A stretch of DNA of 64,000 nucleotides from Rusavskia elegans (Eukaryota; Ascomycota; Lecanoromycetes; Teloschistales; Teloschistaceae): assembly GCA_011316305.1 (NCBI GenBank), contig SAUG01000061.1, forward strand, positions 1-64,000. Reading direction: 5' to 3'. Under the pieces are notes generated by a model. The model saw nothing but the letters and a program-made list of their open reading frames with translations. It did not search any database and was not told the origin of the DNA. Below, piece by piece: positions 53,126 through 64,000 of this stretch (within the stretch, counting starts at the first letter, position 1; the number at the start of each line of letters is the position of its first letter). A program made the position numbers and the translations under genes.

Positions 53126-53189
53126 AATCGAGGAGCAATAGTCTAGAAATAATATATTACCTATATATATTACTATACTAATACTAAGT

Positions 53190-55740
53190 AAAAAGTATAC
53201 TAGGCCAATCTACCTAATATACTTTTAAAATCCTCTTTAAATAGATTCCTTTCTAGAAATATAGCGCTATCCTCTACTTCTACCCGATTAAATATATCCT
53301 ATAGCTCCTCTAATACTTTATCGGGATCTAAGTCTATAGTACGGTTATAGTATTTAATTATTATTGTCTGCTCTATATACTATAGAGTTATTTAGGCTCG
53401 ATCCTACCGATAAACTCTCCTAGCGAAACTAAAAGTCCGCTTAATTCCGACCGAGGATATTAGGTAGGAAAGAATATTGCGAGCTATCTACGCTAATCTT
53501 AGAAAGTTCGAAGCGTTATTTTTCTAAAATATCTAGTTTAGATTATCTTCGGTAGTATCAGCGCGAAGGTATCGATCAGCTTCGGAAGCAGATACTCGAA
53601 AACGCTAGGGCTATTAAAAAAGACTATTTAAGATAGTTATAGCAGGCTATTAACTAGTTAGTATACTTATAATATATTACTATTATATATTACCTTATTT
53701 TCCTCTCTACAGCGGGTTCTATAACTTGGTAGATTAATAGGGGCCCTATAGTACTTATTAAAATACTCCTTAAACTCGTCCCGATATTTATCTATATACC
53801 CCGAATATTCTTCTATATCTTCCTCCTATTTATCAGTATCCTAGTCTCGATAAAGGTTAAGCTTTACCGTAGGATTAAGAATATTCGTAAGGTTATATAT
53901 TAGTCCTCCTTTACTTTTAGTATAAGAATAATACTTAGTAAGCTTAGTAAGAGCCTTTTCGCAAGCTATTAGTACTATCGCCTTTTAAAGATAGTTCGAA
54001 GCTTCTATAACTTCCTGTACTTTAGTAAAATAATCGTAAAGCGTACTATAAAGTCGGTATACTAGATAAACTCTAACGCCTATAGTTCGCGAAACTATTA
54101 AAGTAATTTTATAGAACGGCTGCAGTATACTACCTATAAGGAAAAGAGATTACTACCTATTTATATTAAGGGCAATCCCTTATATTTATAGGTCTCGCGA
54201 ATTCTCTTCGAGGAATTCGTTAATAGTTTAGCGAAGTAGATATACCCTACAAATTATAAGATAAGTCGAATTCTATCGAATACGAATATCTTAAATAAGG
54301 TTCCTAGTACGGGAATCAGGGTCGGCCCTATCCTAAAGTTCTTTAAAGCGAAGCTTACGTTAAGGGGAGGTACCGGAATAGACGGTAATAGCGCGAGCCT
54401 AAAAATACTATTAGTATAAAAATTATTTAATTTATATTACCTATATATATTACCTTTTTTACGACGCTCGATAGGCCGGTACCGATAGCTATAATTTGCT
54501 TATTATCTAGCTGATAGATAAAGTTATCGCCTAATACTTATAATCTAATAGCTTTAATAAAGTCTTAGGCTACTAGATTAACTATATAAGCTAGGCAAGA
54601 TAGCGAGTTCTATAGTCGATCCTATCGACTATTAAGTCGACTAAAAGCCTTTTTAAACTCTTCTTTTAACGTTAAGTTAGAACTAGTATTATCGGTAATA
54701 ATACCTAAAAGCTGCTGCTTAAACTGGAAAAATTCCAAAAGTATTAATAGCTCTTGGTACTATAAACGGCCGGAGTAACTTATAGGTAGGGGTATAAATC
54801 TAAATAGACGTTCCTAAAGTTAAAACTACGTATTAACCTAGTATACGAGTACTCCTAAATACGCGACCTTCTATAGACTTAACCAGGTATCTAATATAAG
54901 TAAGATACGTCCTACGGTTTTTAAATTAGACTTAATTCTATTATAGATAGTCTTAAAGTTATTAAAGATTATTATTAAAAGTTATATACGCTTAAATAGC
55001 TGTACGTCTAGACGAAGTATTTATAGTAGTTTTCTAAAGTTCGCGTTCTCGATAGTCCGGACTGGTAGATTTAGATCTAAGAAAGTCTTATATAGGTATT
55101 TATTCCAGACGTCTTGGTCGAAAGTAGAATCCAACTTAATATAGCTTTTCTTCTATTATTAAATAAATAAGCTTTATATTACCTCTTTATATTACTATTT
55201 ACTACTTACGCGGACAAGTATTACTTTAATAATAGACTAGAAGTTGCGTCGCTTGGATCCGTGGCAACTATTAGTCGAAAGATATTTCTTTATAGTAGAT
55301 ATATTTAAAGAACTGGAGGCTATAGGATAGTCGAGAACCTTAGAATAGTATTTATATATAATTTTAGGTAGGCTATCTATTATTAAGGCTACCTGGTAGA
55401 ATTTATTCTACTAGGGCGACTGTCTTTATATTAAAGCCTTTTTCGCCTATAGGGGATCGGCTGTTTTCTTTCGAGTCCTATCCTTAATATCTATAGCGAT
55501 AGGAGTACTAGACTACTATTATTAGAAATCTTAATAGTAATCTATATCCTATTAAATAAACTTATTATTATCCCGAAATACTAGTCCTGGATAGTCGGCT
55601 CGAATCTTGTCTACTATATCTTTAATAATCTATTATTACTCTCTATATAAGCGATTAAATTTAGCCGGGGTTCCGGTTATAGATCGGCTTGGAAGCTGGC
55701 TAGCAGATTAACTAGAATAGATATTATTTAACGGGGACCT
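53190..55740 (-). pseudogene. hAT transposase, RIP-killed
   Basis: On the minus strand, with many stops, I can read the family's landmarks in order. The core near 54,900-54,560 has ILLILDTWLSL and then GIITDNTSSNLTLKEEF, where the Asp residues are catalytic. This is followed by a SCLAYIVNLVA segment, the equivalent of the C-x2-H-x-L-N-L motif with His turned to Tyr. The C-terminal dimerisation domain near 53,540-53,400 reads ARNILSYLISSVGIKRTFS, the usual hAT signature. End points are approximate. Confidence 0.85.
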
Positions 55741-56543
55741 AGTAGAAAGGCCCTCGCTAGCCGTATCGGTCTAGAAAATAAAAAGGTAAGGATCGATATT
55801 TATATTAGATATTTTATATTACGTTTCTATAATAGTAATACAGAAGGGTAATACAGATATATAGGTACTAAATAATAATATAAATAGTATTAACTGCTTA
55901 ATAGACGATAATAAATAGTATATATTAATATTAGAAATACCTAAGGTCTTTAGTATAGCGTTAGGAAAAAATAGGATTTATAGATAGTATAACGTAAGAG
56001 AAAAATTATACTATAATACTAGAGTTATACTTTTATTCGCGATCTTGGCGTCTTAGCGGGTCGAACCCGGGTACCCGACCCCGACTCGAGTCGGGTCGGG
56101 TTGGCCAACCTGGGTTCGAAACCCGACCCGACGGCCAGTCTAGTTCTAAACCGATTCGGTTCCGGATCGAACCCGGGTTTCCGGATTTAACCCGTTAAAA
56201 CCGCTAAAATCTAGTATAAAAGTATAATTCTAGTATAAAATTTATATATACGTATTAGAAATTAATTTAATTAGAGTAAATATATTACCTAAATATATTA
56301 ACTAAAGATTTACTTAATTAATTTATTAATAATAGTATTATAATATATTGATTATAGTATTTTACTATATATAAAGCATTTAGTAAATCGAATTAGATTT
56401 CAATTAATATCTATTTTATAACTCGATTTAACTTTTAGTTCTAATTTTAGGAACCGATTTATATTACTTAACAGGGTGGATCGAACCAATTTATTAAAAT
56501 TTAGATCGAGTTTTCGAAATACCGATAGGAACCCGACCCGAAG

Positions 56544-59500
56544 TATTACGTCCACGATTCTATAGAGGTACTCTAGAAGATTAGCTAGCTAAGCGACGCT
56601 AATCGTCTATAGCCGCCTATAGCCGCTATAGCCGACTCTCCTAATAGAATTTTAGTAGGAAGGCTATCTATCGGTACTATCGGCTATTTTTACTATATAT
56701 ATCGTTTTTTTATTTCTATTAAATAGTTTCTCTCGTTAATCGTTAATATAATTATTAAATATTCTTATAAATTCTCTTTTTAATTATCTACGTAATAAAG
56801 ATATTTTATAATATCGCGACTATACCTTTACGGCTATATAGGATTTATCGCGATAATCTATACTAGGACTCCTTTACTATTTAATAGCTCGGACTACGTC
56901 TACGGCTATAGCTAGGCTCGAACGTAACGCCCTCTAATATATAGAGACGTTATATTTTAATAACTTCGGAAAATAGATATAAATCGTATTTTTATCTAGC
57001 TAACGTTACGCGGTTAACCTATAGAAGCTATAATTAATTCGAAGACTATAAGGAATATTATATCGGAAGAATATATAGAAAAATTTAACGTCCTTTTAAT
57101 TAAAAAAACGAAACCTTACTTTATAGGAACTATTAATAAGATAGAGTTCGTTAAAGTCTAGTTTTAAACTAGGCCTCTTTAGATACGGAATAACGGTTAT
57201 AAAGAAAGTATTGTCTTTAATATTATAAAATTATAAACGGAAATCTATCTAGGTATTCTTTAGTTCTAGAAATAGAATCTAAAGATCGAATAGATATCGA
57301 TATAGATAAAAATAAAAAGCTATCTACTTAGTATATCTAAAAGACTAGCCGAGATAAAAAAAGCTTATAACGCCTTTACCCGGAAATAGTAGATTAAAAA
57401 GGAACTAGCTGCTACGGATAAAATTTTATAGATAATTAAAGAATTCTAGGATATACTAAAGGAACCGGAAGGAAGATTACCTTTACCGGCCTATATTAAA
57501 AAAGATTATAAAATTATTATTACGGACCCGGAAACGTTAAAAGCTAGACTAATATATAGATTAAATAATAATTAGTTAAAAGTATTAAGATAATATATTA
57601 ACTATAATCTTAAAAGAGAGTATATATAATATTCTATATTAAGAATAGGATAACCTATAATATTTATTTCTAAAAAGAACGGAGACTTTTATCTATACGT
57701 CGACTTTAGACGATTAAATACGATTATATAAAAAGATAAATACCTACTACCGCTTTTAGCAGATCTAAAGAGCAGGATTAGAAAAGCCAGGTTTTTTATA
57801 AAACTCGATTTAAAAGATACGTTTAACCTATTTAGAATTAAATATAGAAATAAATAGAAAATAGTATTTAGAACGAAGTACGGACTATTCGAATATTTAG
57901 TAATACTATTTAGATTAATAAACGCGCCTGTAATACTTTAACGCGCGATTAATAAAGTATTATATAACTATCTTAATATTTTTATTATAGTCTATATAGA
58001 CGATATACTAATATTTTTAGAAACGAGGAAAGAATATAAATAGTATATTCGAAAAGTTTTATAAAGATTCCGGGATTATATTTTTAGAGTAAAAGAAAAA
58101 AAATCAGAATTCTTTAAAAAAGAAGTTACCTTTTTAGGATATATAATCAGATCGGGAAGTATTACTATAGAAGTAAATAAACTCTAAATAATAAAAAAAT
58201 AGCCGGTACTAAAAAATAAAAAGGATATATAGAGTTTTTTAGGCTTTACTAGATTTTACTAAAATATAATAGAAGGGTACGCGAATAAAACTATACCTTT
58301 AATAGATCTACTGCGAAACGATAAAATATTTAAATAGATACGAATAGAAAATAAAGCGTTTAAAAAACTTAAATAGAGCTTTATAAGCGAAAAAGTTCCA
58401 GGAATCTTCGACCTGGATAAATAAATTATATTATATATAGACGTATTAGATAGAGTTTTAGGCTCTTATATAGTATAGAAAGGCAGACTACTAGGCTACT
58501 ATTTAAGAAAACTAATACTAGCAGAGGTTAACTATATTACTATAGATAAGAAAATATTAGCTATTATCGTATATTTTATATACTAGAAAATATATATAAA
58601 TAGAATATTAAAAAAGGTTATAGTATATACTAATTATAAAAACCTTTTATCTTTTCTTTTAGATAAAGAACTTAATTAGAGACAGATAAGATAGTTAGAA
58701 GAAATTATTTATTATAAATTCGAAATAAAATATATTAGAGATATAGATAATATAGTAGCGGATACGCTTAGTCGGCGGACGTATTACGACGCAGTAGAAA
58801 AAATAAACAGGCCCTTACTTAAAAGAAACGGAGATATACTAGAAAGGATAGAAGCTTCTAAAAAAATTAATAATATTATCCGATATATACACGATCCGAA
58901 GACCGCGGGATACTAAGAAATAATAAAAATACTAAAAAGAATCTAAGAAAAAACGAATATACTAGTACTTAAGAAATATATTAAGAAATATATAAGGAAC
59001 TATCCAGAATATTTAATATTAAAAAAAAGTAAATAAGGACCGGTTAGCAAGTTAAAACCTATATAAACTCTAGAATAACCTTACTAATAGATTACAATAG
59101 ATTTTATTATAGGCTTTCCGGAATCGGTGAATCTATAAAACTAAATATTATACGATATAACAATAATAGTTATAGACGGCCTAACGAAATATATACAGTT
59201 TATACTATATAAAATAACTATAATAGCGGAGCAATTGGCTTTCCTATTATTAAAAACGGTCTTTTACGAAAATAGAATTATAGAAAAAATTATATCGGAC
59301 CGGGACAAACTTTTTATATCCAATTTTATAAAAGGATTGATACAGGCAGTAGAAATAGAGCAGGCAATGTCAATATCATTCCACCCGCAAACGGATGGTC
59401 AAACGGAAAGGATTCCCTGACGAAGAAAATATATAGGAACCGAAAAGAAACCTTAAAAACGCTCAAGCGGCTTTAAAGAGATTCAGGAAAGCGCTATAGA

Positions 59501-59924
59501 AAGGGCCGTATTATATCTACGACTCTATAGAAGTACTCTAGAAGATTAGCTAGCTAAGCGATACTAATCGTCTATAGCCGCCTATAGCCGTTATAGCTGA
59601 CCCTTCTAATAGGGTTTTAGCGGGACGGCTACCTATCGGTACTATCGGCTACTTTTACTATATATATCGCTCCTTTATTCCTATTAAATAGCTTCTCTCG
59701 TTAGTCGTTAATATAATTATTAAATATCTTTATAAATTCTCTTTTTAATTATCTATATAACGAAAATATCTTATAATATCGCGACTGTACTTTTATAGCT
59801 ATATAGAATTAATCGCGATAACCTACGCTAGAACTCCTTTTAGTTACTATTTAGTAGCTCGGACTACGTCTACGACTGTAGCTAGGCTCGAGCGTAACGC
59901 CTTCTGATATACAAGGACGTTACA
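56544..59924 (+). mobile_element. Gypsy LTR retrotransposon C, short (3.4 kb), perfect TSD
   Basis: LTRs 56,544-56,954 (411 bp) and 59,509-59,924 (416 bp). The ancestral ends are TGTTACG..CGTTACA, with TG turned to TA. The 5-bp TSD CGAAG is perfect at 56,539-56,543 and 59,925-59,929. The interior is only 2.55 kb: reverse transcriptase at about 57,650-58,060 (DFYLYVDFRRLNTII, then FIIVYIDDILIF, catalytic box intact), RNase H at about 58,400-58,800 and integrase core at about 59,090-59,420 (SFHPQTDGQTER). Gag and protease are not seen and the integrase C-terminus is missing, so internal deletion occurred. Confidence 0.93.
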
Positions 59925-59948
59925 CGAAGTAACCAGTCTAGATATTAA

Positions 59949-60655
59949 TAAAAAAAAATATAAAACAATTTGATTTTTTTATAATATAGCTAATAAAGAT
60001 ATAAAATGACAGTTCACTTTTTTTTTATTTAAAAACGATTTAATTAAAGATAAATTTATATAAAAATTACTAAATTTAATATTTTTACGTTTATGGTTTA
60101 TTTAGTACTATTTATAAAAGCTAATTTATTACGATTCTATCAGATCCGTAATAAAGCTTGCTAACGAAAAGAATAAAAGCAGGTTTAGTAAAACAGAAAA
60201 GTAGATATTATTCGAAAGATAGAAGGCGTTTACGACGATAACTTCCGCGAAGAATTTAAAGCGGATATAGGGGCCTAGAGACGTAAAACGGACCGTAACG
60301 TAAGATATTAAAAAGCTAATCTATTTACATAAAAAATCTACGAGGTAGAAATATCTTAAATAATATTAGTTAGAAATGAAAATGATATAAAATAGATAAA
60401 ATAGCTAATCGTTATACGGAATTTTCAGATACAAGAAATAATTAATTACTAATAGTATCTAAAATATCTATATCCACGAAACTAATCTGCCTATAGTTAA
60501 AGAGAAGCGTAGGCGAGTCCGAACAGTCTTAACAATAGTACGAAAAAGAGAAAACAGCCAAGAAATACAGCGTTTACTTAGCTATATTTCTCTCTTTTCG
60601 CCCTTCCTCTATCCTCTAAATAAAAAGATCTAAATTTTCTATTATCCGAGTTATC
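59949..60655. other. AT-rich RIP-damaged spacer, nothing recognised
   Basis: Some stretches (60,170-60,300) are less AT-rich and may be an old coding relic, but no domain can be named. Confidence 0.45.
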
Positions 60656-60660
60656 CTATT

Positions 60661-61153
60661 TGTTTTGGGGCTACCTAGGAGGTCTGATATTTCTAAGGGT
60701 TAGTTGGATTTATTAGTATATCTATAAACGGAGGTACAACGGGTAATTATTTAAAATAAATTAAAAACAAATCAGTTTAATTACTAGAACAGTATATAGC
60801 GATAACTAATAAATTAAATACGAGCTATAAAAGCGTCGAATTTAGGATCTATATAGATAAATAAGATCTTCTACTACTTAGGTTACTTATTAACTAAGAT
60901 AACTAAAATAGCTCTATCTTATAGTATTTACTTACTGAAACTACTAAGATTAGGGTTGCTTACGATATTTACTTACTAAAACCCCTAAGATTAAGATATT
61001 TATAGTACTTATTTACTAAAACTACTAAGATACTCTTTAGTACTAATATCTAGGCCGTCCCGTATATCCCTGCCTGTCGAGGCGTAATAGGAAGTCCAGC
61101 GCTGTACTGAATACTACCGCGTTCCCTGAAGCACGCCGCCTGTACTCATAACA
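60661..61153 (-). mobile_element. Solo LTR of the Gypsy B family (493 bp)
   Basis: Reverse complement of the LTRs at 18,373 and 24,660, starting TGTTTTGGGG and ending CTCATAACA. The 5-bp TSD CTATT is perfect (60,656-60,660 and 61,154-61,158). It is 82 bp shorter than those LTRs, exactly two units of their 41-bp tandem repeat. Damage is lighter than in the other copies. Confidence 0.93.
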
Positions 61154-61242
61154 CTATTTCCCGTTTATATCTAGCGTTGCTACTATCTTCGTACTTATTA
61201 ATTTTTTATAGGAAAGCCGTACTTTAGCAGACAAGGTATTTA

Positions 61243-64000
61243 TTAATCCAGGCTGTTGATAGACTGAATGTATAGGCAGTTATAGATCCGCCCGTTCGCA
61301 CGGATGCAATCGGGTGGCCATGTCTCGTCTTGAGCAGCGTCCAGGCTCACCGTGCTAACCTGTTGGAGACCAATATGCTCAAAAGGTATCGTGGCTGCAA
61401 ACTGATCCTGCAAACGCCTTAGATTGTCATCGCCTGATTCCTCATATTGCACGGAGAAACAGAGCGGAAGGACTGAGGTAGTCGGACCGATCAGGTTCTC
61501 AATGTCGTCAACAGGGGCGTGCCTCCCGCTGACCGTAACACCATATACAACGTTATCAGATCCAGTATACTGTAAGAGTATGATTGCCCAGGCCAGACGT
61601 ATCTGTGTCGAAAGAGTATATTTGGACTGAACACCATGCGACAGCTCAATCTCTCGATTCATTGACATCAAGGGTTTAGCAACGTAATCCAGCGAAGGAA
61701 GACGCGGGAAATGTTTTGCTTGAAGGCCAGCAAATTGTGTCCGTCAAAATTGGGTACCATTCGTTTTTGTCTGACAGAGGTACCTGATGTAGGCGTTGAA
61801 ACTTGTGTGCGATATTACTTCTCCGTGACTAGCCACTTTGACTTGTTTCAAAATTAATGGTAGAGACCAAGCATCGTAGATATCATGGTGCAGCGTCATA
61901 GCAAATCGTCTTGGTTCTTCGTCCCTGCCGCTCCCAATGCATCCTAGCCGAAGCAAGGGCTCGCCGAGACTCATTCGTTTGCTAGAGTAGTGTCTTGCCC
62001 GAATTTGTCAGGGGCATGAAGGCTAGCGGAACGTACAAGCTGGGTAGCATATGGGCTGGCAGTAGGTCGCTCAGTCGAGACTCAACCTGCGTAACATCAG
62101 ACACGAAGTCTGGACTAATACATTCGAATAGATTTCCACCATCTTCCGAATCTTTCTTTCTGCTCAAGAGCACGAAGCTTGCCAGTACGGAAAGGCTGGT
62201 TCCCCGGCAGTCTTGATGGACGAGGTCTACTACAATTGCCTTTGCCGCGGGGAAAAGCTGCAGGACCTGATTCTCAATCTCTCCCAGCTCAACCCGTTGA
62301 CCCCGTATTTTGATCTGAGTGTCTTTGCGTCCAATTTACATCAAGGACCTATCGGAATTATACCTTGCAAGGGTCCCTCTTCGGTATAGTCGGATACTTC
62401 CCAAAGTAGCTGCATGCGAATGTTGCATCCAAGCCGCGCCTTCTAAGGAGGCTGCTGTGATTCTGTCTGGGTCTTTCCAGTATCCTCTTGCCAGGATAGA
62501 CCCTCCGACGACAAGTTCATCAATCGCTCCAGGCGGAACCAGCCGATCGGGATTCTGAAAGTCGACCAGCCAGCAACTCGCTGATACTGGATACCCAATG
62601 TTTCGAGGATAAGAGATATTTAGGACTGGCGATTATATCGTTGATATAACAGAGCACCAAATCAAACAGACTTTCTCTGACTACGCAGCTATATCCTTTT
62701 CTAAGATGGACTCCCCAATCAAGGCGAGTGTTCTAATTGAAGGTAACTGTTCGGGGCTTAGTAGAATTCTAATGATAGATGGAATCTAGTAAACCCAGTT
62801 CGCCTCGAGGCGAGTGGTAGTACTTGTGATATCGTGTATACGCTTCTTTTCAGATGGAATACAAACGAAGCCACCAGCGATTAGAGTGAAAAGGTAGTCG
62901 GATACAATGACGTCGAAGGCGTACGAGGAAAATTAAAGAGCACGGATTAATGAAATAATATTTATAAGAAGTATATACGCAAGGGCACTGGTTACGAAAG
63001 CTTTATATTCTATAACTATTGCTTTTGGGATTCCGGTCGATCAGAGGTGAAGACAGCGTAAGGTAAATTTGTAGGATGTACTTGTCGGAGAATTTGTATC
63101 TGATGGCACGAGCTCCGGGCCATTCCTACGTCATCTAATACCATAGTGAGACCGGCCAGGTTTTGACAGGTATGTGCCAGAGCAGTTGAGGAAACAACGA
63201 TTGCAGCATCGAGCTGCTCACACATGCTGCAAAGACGGTGGGCGGGATACGATGAGCCCAAGAGAAATGCGGCGCCAGCCTTGGTAACATAAAGGATTGC
63301 CACCGAGGTCCATTTCGATCTGTATATCAGTATGGGAACGAACTGCTCCGGCGCCGTACTATAAGCGGTCAGGCTATGCGCCAGATCCGTTGATAGCTTG
63401 TCCAAATCATAATAAGTAAAGTCTCCATCCTATGCGTAGATGGCAGGCTTCGACGGTAATGGATGCCTCGACTGGTTGTTGTGTTGGATTCTGTTTAAAG
63501 AATCCACATTGCTGGATAGCTGGCACGAAGCCATCGGGGTCCTCGATGATCGAAGACAGCAATCGATTAAAGACTGTATTTAGGAGGTGCACCGATTCTG
63601 GCGGTAATAGATCGTCCCAGGATCGGAAGGTTGCATCAATAGTACCCTCTTGGAAGTAGACATGAAGGCCGACGACGAACTATAGAATATATTATCAGCG
63701 AAGTCACCAGCCATCTTTGGGTAGTAACATAATTAGGAAGTCTTATCGGGGGTTGGACCATACCTCTACTGGCTCATACCGATCTGTGTTCTTAAAGCTC
63801 AGAGAGACCTGACCGATGTCGCCGAAATTCAGGAGATGCTGGAAAGACAGAACAGTATTGAATAGAGGCATGCCCACACCCAATGTAGTTGCAATCTCAG
63901 ATACCAAGCAATGCTGGTGAGGCAGATTTTGCGCGAAATTGTCCTGGCACTTCCGCAGGCTTTGTAGCAATGATCCACCGCTGGCGAAATCCAATTGGCG
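61243..64000 (-). pseudogene. Decayed non-ribosomal peptide synthetase, C-A-(T lost)-C, 5' end outside the window
   Basis: Reading leftwards from the edge. First, the C-terminal half of a condensation domain (NLPHQHCLVSEIA, PLFNTVLSFQ) with an 83-nt intron at 63,763-63,681. Next, an adenylation domain: DGDFTYYDLDKLSTDLAHSL at its start, KAGAAFLLGSSYPAHRL, a frameshift inside the A3 loop near 63,030, SSYAFDVIVSDY, NIGYPVSASCWLVD and IKIRGQRVELGEIE (A8), ending PLTNSGKT (A10, ~61,995). After A10 the sequence passes straight into the middle of a second condensation domain (LGEPLLRLGC, HHDIYDAWS, GVTVSGRHAPVDDIENLIG); the carrier domain and the first half of this C domain are missing. Stop codons replace expected Trp, Gln and Tyr at several places. 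It cannot make a working synthetase unless many are sequencing errors. Confidence 0.88.

Larger units (their letters stand above)
50845..56142 (-). mobile_element. hAT DNA transposon, near full length (5.3 kb), RIP-inactivated
   Basis: Terminal inverted repeats TAGACTGGCC..GGCCAGTCTA. The 8-bp TSD is GTCCTAAA (50,837-50,844) and GTTCTAAA (56,143-56,150), one C/T difference. The subterminal regions are rich in GGGTCGGGT-type words. It carries a minus-strand transposase and a convergent plus-strand ORF trace, both full of stops. The derivative at 16,764-25,646 has the same ends, and MITEs A-D share the termini, so this copy or a relative is the likely parent. Confidence 0.92.
50728..59940. mobile_element. 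hAT-type MITE, copy D, split by a full hAT element and a Gypsy element
   Basis: The outer ends are TAGATTGGTTATCG (50,728) and GAAGTAACCAGTCTA (to 59,940). The TSD is GGTATTAA (50,720-50,727) and GATATTAA (59,941-59,948), one G/A difference. Removing the two nested elements leaves about 520 bp, resembling copies A-C (for example CTAGTATAAAAGTATAATTC near 56,210). Confidence 0.85.

Noticed and set aside
59235..59420. 61-codon ORF as a separate host gene
   Set aside because: Its sequence is the Gypsy integrase core and it lies between two LTRs.

Overview
The window looks like chromosomal DNA of a filamentous ascomycete (Pezizomycotina). Genes carry 51-63 nt GT..AG introns. A type I highly reducing polyketide synthase, a Zn2Cys6 regulator and a fungal-type NRPS remnant are present. 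About 45 kb of AT-rich repeats have almost no CpA/TpG dinucleotides but keep CpG, which is the footprint of repeat-induced point mutation (RIP). I cannot fix the species or class from sequence alone.

Layout. (1) 1-121 is the end of an RIP-damaged LTR. (2) 440-13,770 is a GC-balanced biosynthetic gene block: a SnoaL/NTF2-like protein (-), an NmrA-like NAD(P)-binding protein (-), a secreted-type FAD oxidoreductase (-) and, divergently transcribed from it across a 681-bp shared promoter, a 2,495-residue HR-PKS (KS-AT-DH-degenerate MT-ER-KR-ACP, no release domain). (3) 14,718-31,236 is a Russian-doll stack: an unclassified ~950-bp repeat (here R1) split by a Copia element, split by a hAT deletion derivative, which holds a second R1 copy and a Gypsy element. 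Target-site duplications resolve each layer. (4) 31,251-33,552 is an AT-rich block without the RIP footprint, including a 616-bp pure T run. (5) 33,561-45,171 holds hAT-type MITEs and a Gypsy element with a third R1 inside its gag. (6) 45,851-47,933 is an intact six-exon Zn2Cys6 transcription factor (-) in a small non-RIPped island with two palindromes upstream. (7) 49,161-61,153 holds further MITEs, a 5.3-kb hAT element with a RIP-killed transposase and a second ORF trace, a short Gypsy element with perfect TSD, and a solo LTR. (8) 61,243-64,000 is a decayed NRPS (C-A-[T lost]-C) on the minus strand running off the right edge.

How it fits together. The four left genes make a plausible small polyketide cluster: PKS backbone, FAD oxidase and NAD(P)-binding protein for redox tailoring, NTF2-fold protein for cyclisation, dehydration or isomerisation. 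The Zn2Cys6 regulator and the dead NRPS could be the far parts of a once larger cluster split by transposon accumulation; that link is inference. The least explained items are the R1 repeat (14-bp TSDs, a hexanucleotide-rich end, a conserved coding trace), the accessory ORF in the hAT element, and the non-RIPped poly-T block.
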